Part shown: positions 34,206 through 43,514 of the stretch, one piece after another
How the letters are laid out: the number at the start of each line of letters is the position of its first letter
Position numbering within the stretch: position 1 is the first letter of the stretch
Source of the DNA: Lachnospiraceae bacterium
Lineage (GTDB): Bacteria > Bacillota > Clostridia > Lachnospirales > Lachnospiraceae
Direction of reading: 5' to 3'
Assembly: GCA_017411305.1 (NCBI GenBank)
Contig: JAFQQI010000107.1
Location: 62,001 to 126,000 of the forward strand
DNA: 64,000 nt
Made by a program: the position numbers and the translations under genes
The notes under the pieces: model-generated
Database searches by the model: none
The model's input: only the letters and a program-made list of their open reading frames with translations
Told to the model about the DNA's origin: nothing

Positions 34206-35693
34206 ATGGAAATTTTATATAACAGTACCAGAACAAAAGGAGAGCAGGTTACGGCTTCACAGGCAATTTTGAAGGGACTCTCCGATGATGGAGGACTGTT
34301 TGTACCGGAAAGAATTCCGGTGCTTGATAAATCTTTGGAAGAATTATCCCATATGACATACCAACAAGTGGCATATGAGGTGATGAAGTTATATTTAACC
34401 GATTTCACAGAGGAAGAATTGAAGGCTTGTATTGCCAAAGCTTATGATACAAAGTTTGATACAGAGGTGATAGCGCCGCTGGCAGAAGCAGACGGTGCTT
34501 ACTATCTCGAGCTTTTTCACGGAGCAACCATTGCATTTAAGGATATGGCACTTTCAATTTTACCGCATCTTCTTACTACCTCCGCAAAAAAGAATCAGGT
34601 GAAGAATGAAATTGTGATTCTGACGGCAACATCGGGAGATACCGGTAAGGCTGCTTTAGCAGGATTTGCGGATGTAGAAGGGACGAGAATTGTAGTCTTT
34701 TATCCTAAGAACGGTGTCAGCCCTATCCAGGAAAAACAAATGGTTACCCAAAAGGGAGCAAATACATATGTAGTAGGTATTCATGGGAATTTTGATGATG
34801 CACAGACAGGAGTAAAGCAGATTTTTGGGGATAAGGAGCTGGCAGCATACATGAATGAGAAGGGATTCCAGTTTTCTTCCGCCAATTCGATTAATATCGG
34901 GCGTCTGGTACCTCAGATTGTTTATTATGTGTATGCTTATGTGAAATTACTGGAAGAAGGAAAGATAACAGAAGGCGAAAAAATCAATGTAGTAGTGCCT
35001 ACCGGAAACTTCGGTAATATTTTAGCTGCTTTTTATGCAAAACAGATGGGACTTCCCATTGATAAGTTGATTTGTGCATCTAATGAAAATAAAGTGCTTT
35101 ATGACTTTTTTGAAAGTGGTGCTTATGACAGAAACAGGGAGTTTGTATTGACTACTTCACCCTCCATGGATATTTTAATTTCCAGCAATCTTGAGAGATT
35201 GATTTACCGTATTGCAGGAAATGATCCTATGAAGAACCAAATGTTTATGGAAAGCTTAAAGACAGAAGGAAGATATGAGATTACCGCTGAAATGAAGGCA
35301 GAACTTTCGGATTTCTACGGTAATTATGCAAGTGAAGAGGAAACTGCCAAGACTATTTTTGATTTGTATGACAAAACAGGCTATGTAATTGATACGCATA
35401 CAGCTGTTGCTGCTTGTGTTTATAATAAATATAAAGCAGCAAGCAAAGATGACAAGAAGACTGTCATTGCATCAACGGCAAGCCCGTATAAGTTTACCAG
35501 AAGTGTTATGAAAGCTATTGATGCTAAATATGATGCTATGGAAGACTTTGAACTGGTAGATGAACTGGAAAAAATTTCCCGTGTTGCGGTTCCGGCAGCT
35601 ATCGAAGAAATCAGGACAGCGCCTATTCTGCATGACCATGTTTGTGATAAGACGGAAATGAAGCAGACCGTTATGAATTTCCTTGGAATTTAA
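34206..35693 (+). CDS. thrC: Threonine synthase
   Basis: A 495-residue pyridoxal-phosphate enzyme that converts O-phosphohomoserine to threonine. The cofactor lysine is K112 in LFHGATIAFKDMALSILP. TATSGDTGKAALAGF (the phosphate-binding loop) and PTGNFGNILAAFYAKQMGLP are clear. Length matches the long (class I) threonine synthases. An AGAGGA site is upstream. The next gene, a receiver-domain protein, begins 37 bases later. Confidence 0.96.
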   Translation: MEILYNSTRTKGEQVTASQAILKGLSDDGGLFVPERIPVLDKSLEELSHMTYQQVAYEVMKLYLTDFTEEELKACIAKAYDTKFDTEVIAPLAEADGAYYLELFHGATIAFKDMALSILPHLLTTSAKKNQVKNEIVILTATSGDTGKAALAGFADVEGTRIVVFYPKNGVSPIQEKQMVTQKGANTYVVGIHGNFDDAQTGVKQIFGDKELAAYMNEKGFQFSSANSINIGRLVPQIVYYVYAYVKLLEEGKITEGEKINVVVPTGNFGNILAAFYAKQMGLPIDKLICASNENKVLYDFFESGAYDRNREFVLTTSPSMDILISSNLERLIYRIAGNDPMKNQMFMESLKTEGRYEITAEMKAELSDFYGNYASEEETAKTIFDLYDKTGYVIDTHTAVAACVYNKYKAASKDDKKTVIASTASPYKFTRSVMKAIDAKYDAMEDFELVDELEKISRVAVPAAIEEIRTAPILHDHVCDKTEMKQTVMNFLGI

Positions 35694-35730
35694 GCGGAAT
35701 ACATTACGGCAAAGGACGGAGGGCAGAAAC

Positions 35731-36093
35731 ATGAAACGTATTTTGGTGGTTGATGATGTGACCACTAATCTCATATGTGCTGCAGAAATATTAAAAGATG
35801 ACTATTTGGTGACCAAGGCGAAGTCTGCAAGAGCGGCGCTGGATAGTATAAAAGAAGTTAAGCCTGATTTAGTACTTGTGGATATTTGCATGCCGGAGAT
35901 GGATGGATTCCAACTTTATGATAAAATGCAAGAAAACCCATACAGCGCAGAGATTCCGGTTATTTTTTGTACGGCGGAAAGCAGTAAGGAAGTTAAGGAA
36001 AAGGGAAGCAGATTGGGAGCGGACTGTATTCGTAAACCTTATTCCACGGAGAACTTACGTGAAGCAGTAAAAAAAGTATTTGAGAAGCAATAG
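35731..36093 (+). CDS. Stand-alone response-regulator receiver domain (CheY-like)
   Basis: A 120-residue single receiver domain. The acidic pocket is D8-D9 (LVVDDV), the phosphoacceptor is D51 in LVDICMPEMDG, the switch Thr is T81 (FCTAES) and the conserved Lys is K102 (RKPYS). There is no output domain, so it must signal by protein contact, like CheY or Spo0F. ATG 35731 follows GGAGGG by seven bases; the longer frame starting inside thrC has no support. No histidine kinase is nearby. Confidence 0.92.
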   Translation: MKRILVVDDVTTNLICAAEILKDDYLVTKAKSARAALDSIKEVKPDLVLVDICMPEMDGFQLYDKMQENPYSAEIPVIFCTAESSKEVKEKGSRLGADCIRKPYSTENLREAVKKVFEKQ

Positions 36094-36106
36094 AATGAAA
36101 AGTAAA

Positions 36107-36145
36107 AAAGGCGGAAGTAAACAGTTTTTGTTTACTTCCGCCTTT
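36107..36145. terminator. Bidirectional terminator
   Basis: Sixteen-base perfect arms (aaaggcggaagtaaac and its complement) with a seven-base loop, between the receiver gene and the convergent citrate synthase gene. Confidence 0.88.
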
Positions 36146-36148
36146 CTG

Positions 36149-37516
36149 TTAATTACGCTTCATCATGGAGACGTATTCCTTATCCTCACCAATTGGTTTA
36201 TAGGCGGGACGGATGATTTTGCCATTATTGGCAAGTTCTTCCATTCTATGTGCAGCCCAACCCGACATACGAGCTATGGCAAATATCGGTGTATAAAGTT
36301 CCATTGGTAATCCCAGCATATGATACACAAATCCGGAATAGAAGTCCACGTTGATACTGACCCCTTTATACATTTTGCGTTCATTTGCGATAATCTGCGG
36401 TGCAAGCTTTTCTACGAGAGAATAAAGAGCAAACTCTTTTTCCAGTCCCTTTTCTACGGAAAGCTTTTCAACAAAGGATTTAAGAATAACAGCTCTTGGG
36501 TCGGACTTGGAATAAATTGCATGACCGACACCGTAAATTAAACCTGCATGGTCAAAAGCGTCTTTGTGAAGGAGTTTTTTTAAGTATTCTGAAACTTCTT
36601 CCTCATCAGTCCAGTCTTTAATGCGTAGTTTCATTTCTTCAAACATCTGAACTACCTTAATATTGGCACCGCCGTGGCGGGGACCCTTAAGGGAACCGAT
36701 GGCAGCGGCAATAACGGAATAGGTATCCGTTAGTGAAGAGGTCACTACATGTGTGGTAAAGGAAGAGTTGTTACCGCCGCCGTGCTCCATGTGAAGTACA
36801 AGAGCAATATCAAGCAATTTGGCTTCTAACGGGGTATAGGAGCTGTCCGGACGGAGAATGTGTAAGATGTTCTCTGCAGTAGACAGATTAGGGTCAGGCT
36901 TATGGATGAATAAACTCTTGCCGTCATGGTAATGGCAATATGCCTGATAACCGTATATGGATAATAATGGGAATAAACTGATTAATTGCAAGCATTGACG
37001 TAACACATTCGGAAGAGATACATCATCTGCACGGTCATCATAGGAGTACAGAGTCAGTACGCTTCTGGCCAGTGTATTCATCATGTCACTACTGGGCGCT
37101 TTCATGATAATATCACGCACAAAGCTGGTAGGCAGAGAACGATAACCGGCCAGCATTTGGTGAAAAGAAGCCAGTTCCTTCTCTGTAGGTAGCTTAGAAA
37201 AGAGCAGAAGATAAGTAACCTCTTCAAAACCAAAACGGTTATCGGAAGTAAAACCGTCTACCAGATCCTTTACATTGTAGCCTCTGTAAAATAACTGTCC
37301 GTGGGCGGGATGGGAAACTCCGTCAATGATTTCGGTAGCACGGACATCGGAAATGTGGGTAAGCCCTGCAAGGACGCCCTTACCGTTTAGGTCACGAAGA
37401 CCACGCTTAACGTCATACTTGGTAAAAAGTTCCGTTTCAATAATATCTTCCTGCTCTGCCATGGAAGCAAGACGGACAATATCTGGCGTAATTTCGGAAA
37501 ATGAGTTGTGATCCAT
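36149..37516 (-). CDS. gltA: Citrate (Si)-synthase / methylcitrate synthase family
   Basis: A 455-residue enzyme condensing oxaloacetate with acetyl-CoA (or propionyl-CoA). The active-site regions are LVLHMEHGGGNNSSFTTHVV (first His), LKGPRHGGANIKVVQMFEEM (second His) and YGVGHAIYSKSDPRAVILK, in which the third catalytic residue region lies. It is longer than the type II bacterial enzyme and includes FYSGFVYHMLGLP near the end. The start is ATG 37516 with AAGGAG seven bases upstream on the minus strand; the ORF extends further to 37570 without a site. It is divergent from pckA. Confidence 0.92.
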   Translation of the reverse strand: MDHNSFSEITPDIVRLASMAEQEDIIETELFTKYDVKRGLRDLNGKGVLAGLTHISDVRATEIIDGVSHPAHGQLFYRGYNVKDLVDGFTSDNRFGFEEVTYLLLFSKLPTEKELASFHQMLAGYRSLPTSFVRDIIMKAPSSDMMNTLARSVLTLYSYDDRADDVSLPNVLRQCLQLISLFPLLSIYGYQAYCHYHDGKSLFIHKPDPNLSTAENILHILRPDSSYTPLEAKLLDIALVLHMEHGGGNNSSFTTHVVTSSLTDTYSVIAAAIGSLKGPRHGGANIKVVQMFEEMKLRIKDWTDEEEVSEYLKKLLHKDAFDHAGLIYGVGHAIYSKSDPRAVILKSFVEKLSVEKGLEKEFALYSLVEKLAPQIIANERKMYKGVSINVDFYSGFVYHMLGLPMELYTPIFAIARMSGWAAHRMEELANNGKIIRPAYKPIGEDKEYVSMMKRN

Positions 37517-37817
37517 AAATATGCTCCTTTCTGGGTTAATGTATATGATAAATAAACTACGGACAAGCACTAGAAAGTGTCAGAAAATTCGATGTAAATA
37601 TCATAACATGACAGCTAATAGGAGACAAGTAAAAAATAAAAGTTCATGAATATTTAACAATTATTGAAAAAATATTGAAAAAATGCTGTTTTATTTTTAT
37701 TGACTTTTATTTTCAGGTTTGAGATAATACATTTGATGTGCTGGGCTTACTATGCACATACACAGTTAGAAACCGCGAAAGCGGTGACAATACATAATAA
37801 TTTAAGGAGGACATCAT
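37517..37817. promoter_or_regulatory. Divergent regulatory region between gltA and pckA, with pckA promoter
   Basis: A 301-base AT-rich region with no gene. For pckA, TTGACT (37700-37705), 17 bases and GATAAT (37723-37728) form a good promoter, followed by an 89-base leader and AGGAGG before the ATG. A short repeat gcgaaagc / gcggtg-like sequence lies in that leader but no known riboswitch was recognised. I could not identify a convincing gltA promoter. Confidence 0.6.
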
Positions 37818-39524
37818 ATGTCAACAAAAGCTTATTATCCGATTTCCGAAATCGGTGCTGGAAAAGTTGGTTTTTCCAAGACACGTTCCATCATCGAAGC
37901 AGCTTTCTACGGCAATAACGTAGTTAAGGTTAATACCTTAAAGGAAGCTTATGAATTAGCAAAGAATTCACCCGGAACCATCGTAACAGACATGCCCATC
38001 AAGGATGGCGATACATTCGGTCTTGAAAAAGACGCTAAGGTTCTGTTATTCAACGATGGTGCAGTAACAGGCCGTTACGCAGCAGCTCGTCGTATCAAAG
38101 GCGAACCCGGTGTTGATGAAGCAAAGCTTGATAAGGTAGTTATGGACGCTGTTTATGAAACACGTTGGAAAACTATGTATCATGCAGAATGTTTCGTAGG
38201 TCTTGACCCTGAATTTATGGTAAAGGCTCACCTTCTTATTCCCGAAGGAGAAGAAAATTTACTTTACAACTGGATGATTAACTTCCAGTATATGTCTGAT
38301 GAATATGTTAAGATGTACAAGAACTCCCAGCCTGTTGGCGGCGGAAATGAACCTGACATCTACATCTTCTCTGATCCCCAGTGGGCTCCTCATGAAGCAC
38401 CTGACGTTGATTACAGCTGCTTAAGCGACCCTCTGACCCTTTGCTACTTCGATACCAACCAGAACTGTGCAGCAATTCTTGGTATGAAGTACTTCGGTGA
38501 ACACAAGAAGGGTACTCTTACAATGGCATGGGCACTTGCTAACAGAAACGGTTATGCAGCTTGCCACGGCGGACAGAAGGAATATACATTACCCGATGGT
38601 TCTAAGTTCGTTGCATCTGTATACGGATTATCAGGTTCAGGTAAGTCTACATTGACTCATGCTAAGCATGGCGGAAAGTATCCTATCACTGTTCTTCATG
38701 ATGACGCATTCATCATCAACACAGATACATGTGCTTCCGTAGCTTTAGAGCCTACATACTTTGATAAGACAGCAGATTATCCTACAGGATGTCCTGACAA
38801 TGAATATCTGTTATCCGCTCAGAACTGTTCCGCAACACTTGATGAGAACGGTAAGATTCAGTTAGTAACTGAAGATATCAGAAATGGTAACGGACGTGCT
38901 ATTAAGTCCAAATTATGGTCTCCTAACAGAGTAGATAAGATTGACGCTCCCGTTAATGCTATCTTTTGGATTATGAAAGACCCTACCATTCCTCCTGTAA
39001 TTAAGTTAAAAGGTGCAGCACTTGCTTCCGTAATGGGTGCTACACTTGCTACAAAGACTTCTACAGCAGAACGTGTTGCTGCAGGTACAGATATGAATGC
39101 ACTTCGTATCGTTCCTTATGCTAACCCCTTCAGAACATATCCTCTGGTTAATGACTATGAGAAGTTCAAAAAGTTAGTAGAAGAAAAGAATGTAGACTGC
39201 TACATCGTTAACACCGGTGACTTTATGGGAACTAAGTGTAAGCCTGCAGATACTCTTGGCATTCTTGAAACTATCGTTGAAGGAAAGGCTAAGTTTGAGA
39301 AGTGGGGTAACTTTGATGATGTTGAAATCATGTATGACTGGTCCGGCAAGACAGCTGACTTCACACCTGATTTAAACAATGCTGAATATAAAGCAGCTCT
39401 TAAGGCAGCTATGCAGAACCGTGTAGATGCTGTTAAGGGATTTGCAGAGAAGAAGGAAGGCTATGATAAGCTTCCCGATGAAGCTCTTGCAGCAGTTCAG
39501 AAGTTAGTTGACGCTTTAGCATAA
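37818..39524 (+). CDS. pckA: Phosphoenolpyruvate carboxykinase (ATP-dependent family)
   Basis: A 568-residue enzyme interconverting oxaloacetate and phosphoenolpyruvate. The kinase P-loop GLSGSGKST lies at 270-278, preceded by MAWALANRNGYAACHGGQKEY and followed by VLHDDAFIINTDT, the metal-binding aspartates. TKTSTAERVAAGTDMN and YANPFRTYP follow as in the family. In gut Clostridia this enzyme often runs in the PEP-carboxylating direction and generates ATP and oxaloacetate; direction cannot be inferred here. Synonymous choice (frequent aac, ttc, gac) looks biased to highly expressed genes. A strong terminator follows. Confidence 0.95.
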   Translation: MSTKAYYPISEIGAGKVGFSKTRSIIEAAFYGNNVVKVNTLKEAYELAKNSPGTIVTDMPIKDGDTFGLEKDAKVLLFNDGAVTGRYAAARRIKGEPGVDEAKLDKVVMDAVYETRWKTMYHAECFVGLDPEFMVKAHLLIPEGEENLLYNWMINFQYMSDEYVKMYKNSQPVGGGNEPDIYIFSDPQWAPHEAPDVDYSCLSDPLTLCYFDTNQNCAAILGMKYFGEHKKGTLTMAWALANRNGYAACHGGQKEYTLPDGSKFVASVYGLSGSGKSTLTHAKHGGKYPITVLHDDAFIINTDTCASVALEPTYFDKTADYPTGCPDNEYLLSAQNCSATLDENGKIQLVTEDIRNGNGRAIKSKLWSPNRVDKIDAPVNAIFWIMKDPTIPPVIKLKGAALASVMGATLATKTSTAERVAAGTDMNALRIVPYANPFRTYPLVNDYEKFKKLVEEKNVDCYIVNTGDFMGTKCKPADTLGILETIVEGKAKFEKWGNFDDVEIMYDWSGKTADFTPDLNNAEYKAALKAAMQNRVDAVKGFAEKKEGYDKLPDEALAAVQKLVDALA

Positions 39525-39559
39525 GAAGCGGGAAACTGATGAAATAATAAAAATGAAAG

Positions 39560-39589
39560 CGGGTATGCCGGATTGGCATACCCGTTTTT
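39560..39589 (+). terminator. Terminator of pckA
   Basis: Ten-base arms cgggtatgcc / ggcatacccg with a five-base loop, followed by TTTTT. Confidence 0.9.
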
Positions 39590-39614
39590 GACATTATTTT
39601 TCAGAAGTTAACAG

Positions 39615-39643
39615 TTGTATTTTGGCACAGGATTGGATATAAT
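39615..39643 (+). promoter_or_regulatory. Promoter of the 6S RNA gene
   Basis: TTGTAT (39615-39620), 17 bases, perfect TATAAT (39638-39643). Transcription would start near 39650, where the RNA fold begins. Confidence 0.75.
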
Positions 39644-39649
39644 AAAATT

Positions 39650-39836
39650 AACCTGAAATGTGCGACAACTCCTGTTATTTTGAACCTACAGATACTTTAA
39701 ACGGGATTCCTATATTGCCTTGTGGCTGTCAAGCCCTCACTTCGTAAGAAGGATTGGAAGGGAAGGCAAAAGCATAGGTTGCGGTTACCCACCTAGCATA
39801 GCTAGGAGTCAAAAGACAGGAACCGGCATTTCGGGG
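39650..39836 (+). ncRNA. ssrS: 6S RNA
   Basis: A non-coding stretch of about 187 bases with its own promoter. It folds like 6S RNA, which binds sigma-A RNA polymerase by mimicking an open promoter. The ends pair (gaaatg at 39655 with catttc at 39827), then tcctgt with acagga and ttttga with tcaaaa form the closing stem. A large central bubble follows, carrying a small hairpin cctagc-ata-gctagg on its 3' side. An apical stem (cctata..ttgcctt with aaggcaa..catagg) finishes it. These features and the length are diagnostic in combination. I identified it by structure and general memory of Clostridia 6S RNAs, not by a covariance model. Confidence 0.75.
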
Positions 39837-39882
39837 ATAATGAAAACCGGTACATTCTGTGAACCGGCAGATTCAACAAAAG

Positions 39883-39913
39883 AAAAGCAGCCTTAGGTGG
39901 CTGCTTTTTCTTT
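39883..39913 (+). terminator. Terminator downstream of the 6S RNA
   Basis: Ten-base arms aaaagcagcc / ggctgctttt, six-base loop, T-rich tail. It overlaps the upstream part of the next open frame. Confidence 0.85.
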
Positions 39914-39953
39914 TGGAATAAAAGGGAAATATATGTTAATACAGGGGAAATAT

Positions 39954-42275
39954 ATGAAGGGAAGAGTAAGGATTACAGGGAAAATATTACTGATTATTGT
40001 ATGCACGTTATTTCTGATTTTTTTGATACATAAGGATGAGACTGTATTTCAATTAAAGCAGCCGCAGGGAGAAGGAATCGAAATTGAGGATGTATTGATT
40101 TTAGTACGTGCATTGACCGGAAGTAATACAGATTTTACAGAATCAGCTCGTATAAATTCCGGAAACGGATATTTGGATTATGGGAGTTATCTGACATTGC
40201 TTGATATGCTGGAGGTAACGCAACGGGAAACTCTTTTGTATGATAAGAAATATCGAGACTCTTTTTATCTGCTGAAAGAGGACTGGTATCAGGCATATGA
40301 TGAAATAGTTAAAATCCGGGGGATGGAAGATGATATTGTTTGCAGAGAAATATCTGTTCTGACCGAAGAGATTATGAACAATGATGAAGAGATGATGGGG
40401 ATTCTTACTGCAGACGGGAAAGTATATCCCTATGATTCCCCTGCTTTTAGCCGGTGTCGTTTTCAAACCGTTAAGGCATATGTTACAAATGATAGATTAT
40501 TGACATTAAAAAGTGTGACGAAAGAAAAATTTACACTGGAAAATGTATGGATAATGGAAAAAGAAAAGGAAAGCCTTCAGATATTTATTAACGGCTTTGA
40601 AGTAGTTTGTCCGTGGAGCGAGACAGACTTAGAAGTTGAGCGGGAGAGCATTGCCGATATTACCTTTGGAGAGGGAAGGATAACAGATATAAAATCCAAA
40701 CAGGAAAGAATAAGCGGCAAGCTTCTCAGGATTTCCAATACAGAACTGGAAATTGAAGGGAAAGGGACATTTCCGGTTCATGAAAATTGTAAGGTATACC
40801 GGCTTTATGATAAGCTGTGTGAGCAGAAGTTATTAAATCTGCAACTGGGATATGATTTTGCAGATTACGTGATTGATGACGGTAAAGTTTGCAGTGTACT
40901 GATTATGCGCAAGGAAGATATGGAGAGTATTCGTGTTGCCATTAAAACCAATGAGTTTACCTCTTTATATCATAAAGAAATTAAGCTAAAGCCGGACTGT
41001 GATATGGAGCTTACTTACGGCCCCTATCATGAGAGGCAAACAAAGACTATCCGGGCGGGAGAAGAGATTTCCTTTGAGAGAGACAGTGCGTATTTAAGCG
41101 GAGATATGATTTATCTGAAGCCGCTTGCTTTATCAGGTAAGACAGAAGTTCTTTCTTTGATGCGCAATCAGGGAACTCCTGCTTATCGGGGGAACTTACA
41201 AATAGCAAAAACAGCAGAAGGACTGACTTTAATTAATGAAGTTCTTTTGGAGGAGTATTTGTATTCAGTGGTACCCAGTGAAATGCCGGCTTCTTACCCG
41301 CAGGAAGCGCTGAAAGCGCAGGCAATTTGTGCAAGAACCTATGCCTACCGTTATTTGGAAGCACCGGGGCTTGGGGAAATCGGTGCCCATGTAGATGACA
41401 GCGTAGGGTATCAGGTGTACAACAATATTGCAGAAAACGTAAATTCCACCAAAGCGGTCAAAGAAACAGCAGGAAAGCTTTTGTATTATGGAGAGAAGCC
41501 CGTGCATACTTATTACTATTCTACTTCCTGCGGATTCGGAACAGATGTTGGGGTCTGGCAGGCAGAGAATACTTTTGATTATCCATACTTAACGGCTTTG
41601 CATATTAACCGTCAAAGCGACGGTGAGGGGGATATAGGGGAAAAAGAATACACCGGTCATATGATGCAGGAGGAAAAGTTGATAAGAGAATATTTATTTT
41701 CTGTAAATGAAAAGGATTATGAAAGTAAGGAACCATGGTATCGCTGGAGCTATTTTGTAGAAGAGATTGAGACGTCTGTGATCTATGAAAGACTGTACAG
41801 CCGATTCAGTGCCGATCATACTAAAGTTTTAAAGAAAATAAAGGAAAAAACAGGAGATGAAGGCACCGGGTATAAAAGTGTAACCCCTACGGAATTTAAG
41901 GCAATATATAATATAGAGTGCATAAAAAGACGGGATGGAGGCGTTATGGATGAATTAATCTTAGAAACTGACAGCGGTACCTATAAAGTAATTTCTGAGT
42001 ATAATATCAGGTATTTGCTGAATCAGGGTGGAGAAGTGCTTAGGCAGGATGGCAGCACTGTTTCCTGTGGGCAGATTCTGCCTAGTGCATATATAGTAAT
42101 AGATTTGAAAAAAGACGAAGGCGCGGTTTCAGGCTATCACATCATCGGCGGAGGATACGGACACGGAGTCGGACTGAGCCAGAATGGCGCAAGAAGCATG
42201 GCAAAGGAAGGCAGAAACTGTGAAGAAATAATAACCTATTTTTATCCGGGTGGAGAATTAAGACAAATATATTAA
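39954..42275 (+). CDS. SpoIID/LytB-domain protein with long N-terminal region
   Basis: A 773-residue protein with an N-terminal membrane segment (about 8-25), a large extracellular region without recognised domains (about 30-400), and a SpoIID/LytB domain from about 410 to the end. The domain shows LEEYLYSVVPSEMPASYPQEALKAQAICARTYAY and the C-terminal GGGYGHGVGLSQNGARSMAKEG. SpoIID is a peptidoglycan lytic transglycosylase in engulfment; LytB-type relatives act on vegetative wall. The length is more than twice that of SpoIID. The start is uncertain: ATG 39954 follows GGGGAAA; ATG 39933 in the same frame also has a GGGAAA. The ORF further upstream crosses the 6S terminator. Confidence 0.83.
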   Translation: MKGRVRITGKILLIIVCTLFLIFLIHKDETVFQLKQPQGEGIEIEDVLILVRALTGSNTDFTESARINSGNGYLDYGSYLTLLDMLEVTQRETLLYDKKYRDSFYLLKEDWYQAYDEIVKIRGMEDDIVCREISVLTEEIMNNDEEMMGILTADGKVYPYDSPAFSRCRFQTVKAYVTNDRLLTLKSVTKEKFTLENVWIMEKEKESLQIFINGFEVVCPWSETDLEVERESIADITFGEGRITDIKSKQERISGKLLRISNTELEIEGKGTFPVHENCKVYRLYDKLCEQKLLNLQLGYDFADYVIDDGKVCSVLIMRKEDMESIRVAIKTNEFTSLYHKEIKLKPDCDMELTYGPYHERQTKTIRAGEEISFERDSAYLSGDMIYLKPLALSGKTEVLSLMRNQGTPAYRGNLQIAKTAEGLTLINEVLLEEYLYSVVPSEMPASYPQEALKAQAICARTYAYRYLEAPGLGEIGAHVDDSVGYQVYNNIAENVNSTKAVKETAGKLLYYGEKPVHTYYYSTSCGFGTDVGVWQAENTFDYPYLTALHINRQSDGEGDIGEKEYTGHMMQEEKLIREYLFSVNEKDYESKEPWYRWSYFVEEIETSVIYERLYSRFSADHTKVLKKIKEKTGDEGTGYKSVTPTEFKAIYNIECIKRRDGGVMDELILETDSGTYKVISEYNIRYLLNQGGEVLRQDGSTVSCGQILPSAYIVIDLKKDEGAVSGYHIIGGGYGHGVGLSQNGARSMAKEGRNCEEIITYFYPGGELRQIY

Positions 42276-42302
42276 CAAGAGAAAGGGGCGGAACGAAATG
42301 CA

Positions 42303-43133
42303 ATGATGGAAAGACTGATTATAACAATACGTGATGTAATCGGATATATGAAGAAAAAGAATATAAGTTCCTTTGCAGCAAGTACGGCATTCTTTCTGTT
42401 CTTATCCCTGATTCCGATGCTAATGCTTTTTTGTTCATTGATTCCGTATACGCCGCTTTCAGAAGCCGGACTTATGAGTGTGGTGACAAAAATCATGCCG
42501 GATTCTATGGATGCGCTCATGATACGTGTTATTTCTGATGTATATAATAAATCAATAGGAGTGATTTCCGTGACAGCAGTAATTACACTGTGGTCTGCCG
42601 GAAAAGGTATTCTTGCACTTATGCGCGGACTGAACGCAGTATACAATGTAGAAGAGGAACGGAATTATCTGGTGCTTAGAATAATTGCCAGCTTTTATAC
42701 GATGCTGATTTTAATTCTGATGTTGCTTTCTTTGGTATTTCTGGTGTTTGGAAATTTTCTTGCGGAAATACTTGAGAACAGGATTCCGCAAACGGTGTAT
42801 TTGTTTGAGGTTTTATTCCGGTGCAGAGCTTTGTTTATCTGGTTGTTTGTGACAGTGGTTATTGCATTAATTTATGCCTATGTACCGGCCAGAAAATTGC
42901 ATTTCAGAAAACAATTGCCGGGAGCCGCAGTGGCGGCGGCTGGTTGGAATAGCGTTACATGGGCTTTCTCCGTGTATATTGATAAATTTAACGGCTTTAA
43001 TATGTACGGACGAATGGCAGCCGTTATTGTATTGCTTCTTTGGCTGTATGTCTGCATGTATATCGTAATGACCGGAGCAGTATTGAACCGTTGTTTTAAG
43101 CACTCATTTCGATTTCTTATGGGAAAAACTTGA
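42303..43133 (+). CDS. YihY/BrkB-family inner membrane protein
   Basis: A 276-residue protein with six or so membrane helices. The N-terminal AASTAFFLFLSLIPMLMLFCSLIPY is the family signature, as are LWSAGKGILALMRGLNAVYNVEEERNY and the C-terminal GRMAAVIVLLLWLYVCMYIVMTGAVLNR. Once annotated as ribonuclease BN, the family has no established function. Its stop codon overlaps the -35 element of the pheS promoter. It lies 27 bases after the SpoIID-domain gene. Confidence 0.88.
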   Translation: MMERLIITIRDVIGYMKKKNISSFAASTAFFLFLSLIPMLMLFCSLIPYTPLSEAGLMSVVTKIMPDSMDALMIRVISDVYNKSIGVISVTAVITLWSAGKGILALMRGLNAVYNVEEERNYLVLRIIASFYTMLILILMLLSLVFLVFGNFLAEILENRIPQTVYLFEVLFRCRALFIWLFVTVVIALIYAYVPARKLHFRKQLPGAAVAAAGWNSVTWAFSVYIDKFNGFNMYGRMAAVIVLLLWLYVCMYIVMTGAVLNRCFKHSFRFLMGKT

Positions 43134-43158
43134 CAATTGTAATATCCTTGGCTAAAAT
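43130..43158 (+). promoter_or_regulatory. Promoter of the pheS T-box operon
   Basis: Consensus TTGACA (43130-43135), 17 bases, TAAAAT (43153-43158). The -35 contains the stop codon of the upstream membrane-protein gene. Confidence 0.85.
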
Positions 43159-43164
43159 GATATC

Positions 43165-43462
43165 AGTTAATTGATAAAAGCAATGAAGGTGTTTAGTAGC
43201 ATATTATTTTCCGGCAGAGAGAGGAAGTCACCGGCTGAAAGCTTCCTTCGGTTCAGATAATAACACGGTGATGCATATGCATTTCCGATAAGCGAATTTC
43301 CCACCGGAGCTGCCGAATGAACAGACTCGGAAAGTCTAAGTAGTTTTGGCCGGGTGACGCACGTTATGCGTAAATGAGAGCCTATCAGTAAGATAGGAAG
43401 CAGGGTGGTACCGCGGAAATAATTCGTCCCTTGTTACAGCATTGTAACAAGGGACTTTTTGT
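43165..43462 (+). promoter_or_regulatory. T-box riboswitch controlling pheST
   Basis: The leader contains the T-box core AGGGTGGTACCGCG (43402-43415), whose complement to the tRNA 3' end decides between terminator and antiterminator. Stem I is closed by cggcag (43212-43217) with ctgccg (43310-43315). In the 3' side of its internal loop the codon TTC (43298-43300) is a candidate Phe specifier, which would match the downstream gene. The terminator has 13-base arms gtcccttgttaca / tgtaacaagggac (43426-43438, 43443-43455) and a T run. Uncharged tRNA-Phe would allow read-through into pheS. Specifier placement is tentative. Confidence 0.92.
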
Positions 43463-43514
43463 CATTATGACTTAAGAACGATGGTAAAATCGTAACGGAG
43501 AAAGGAGATTAGAA

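Noticed and set aside
39650..39890. tmRNA or RNase P RNA
   Set aside because: The element is too short and has none of the tmRNA tag or CCA end; the single bubble architecture fits 6S RNA.
39897..39953. Upstream start of the SpoIID-domain protein at GTG
   Set aside because: It lies inside the 6S terminator hairpin and has no ribosome binding site.
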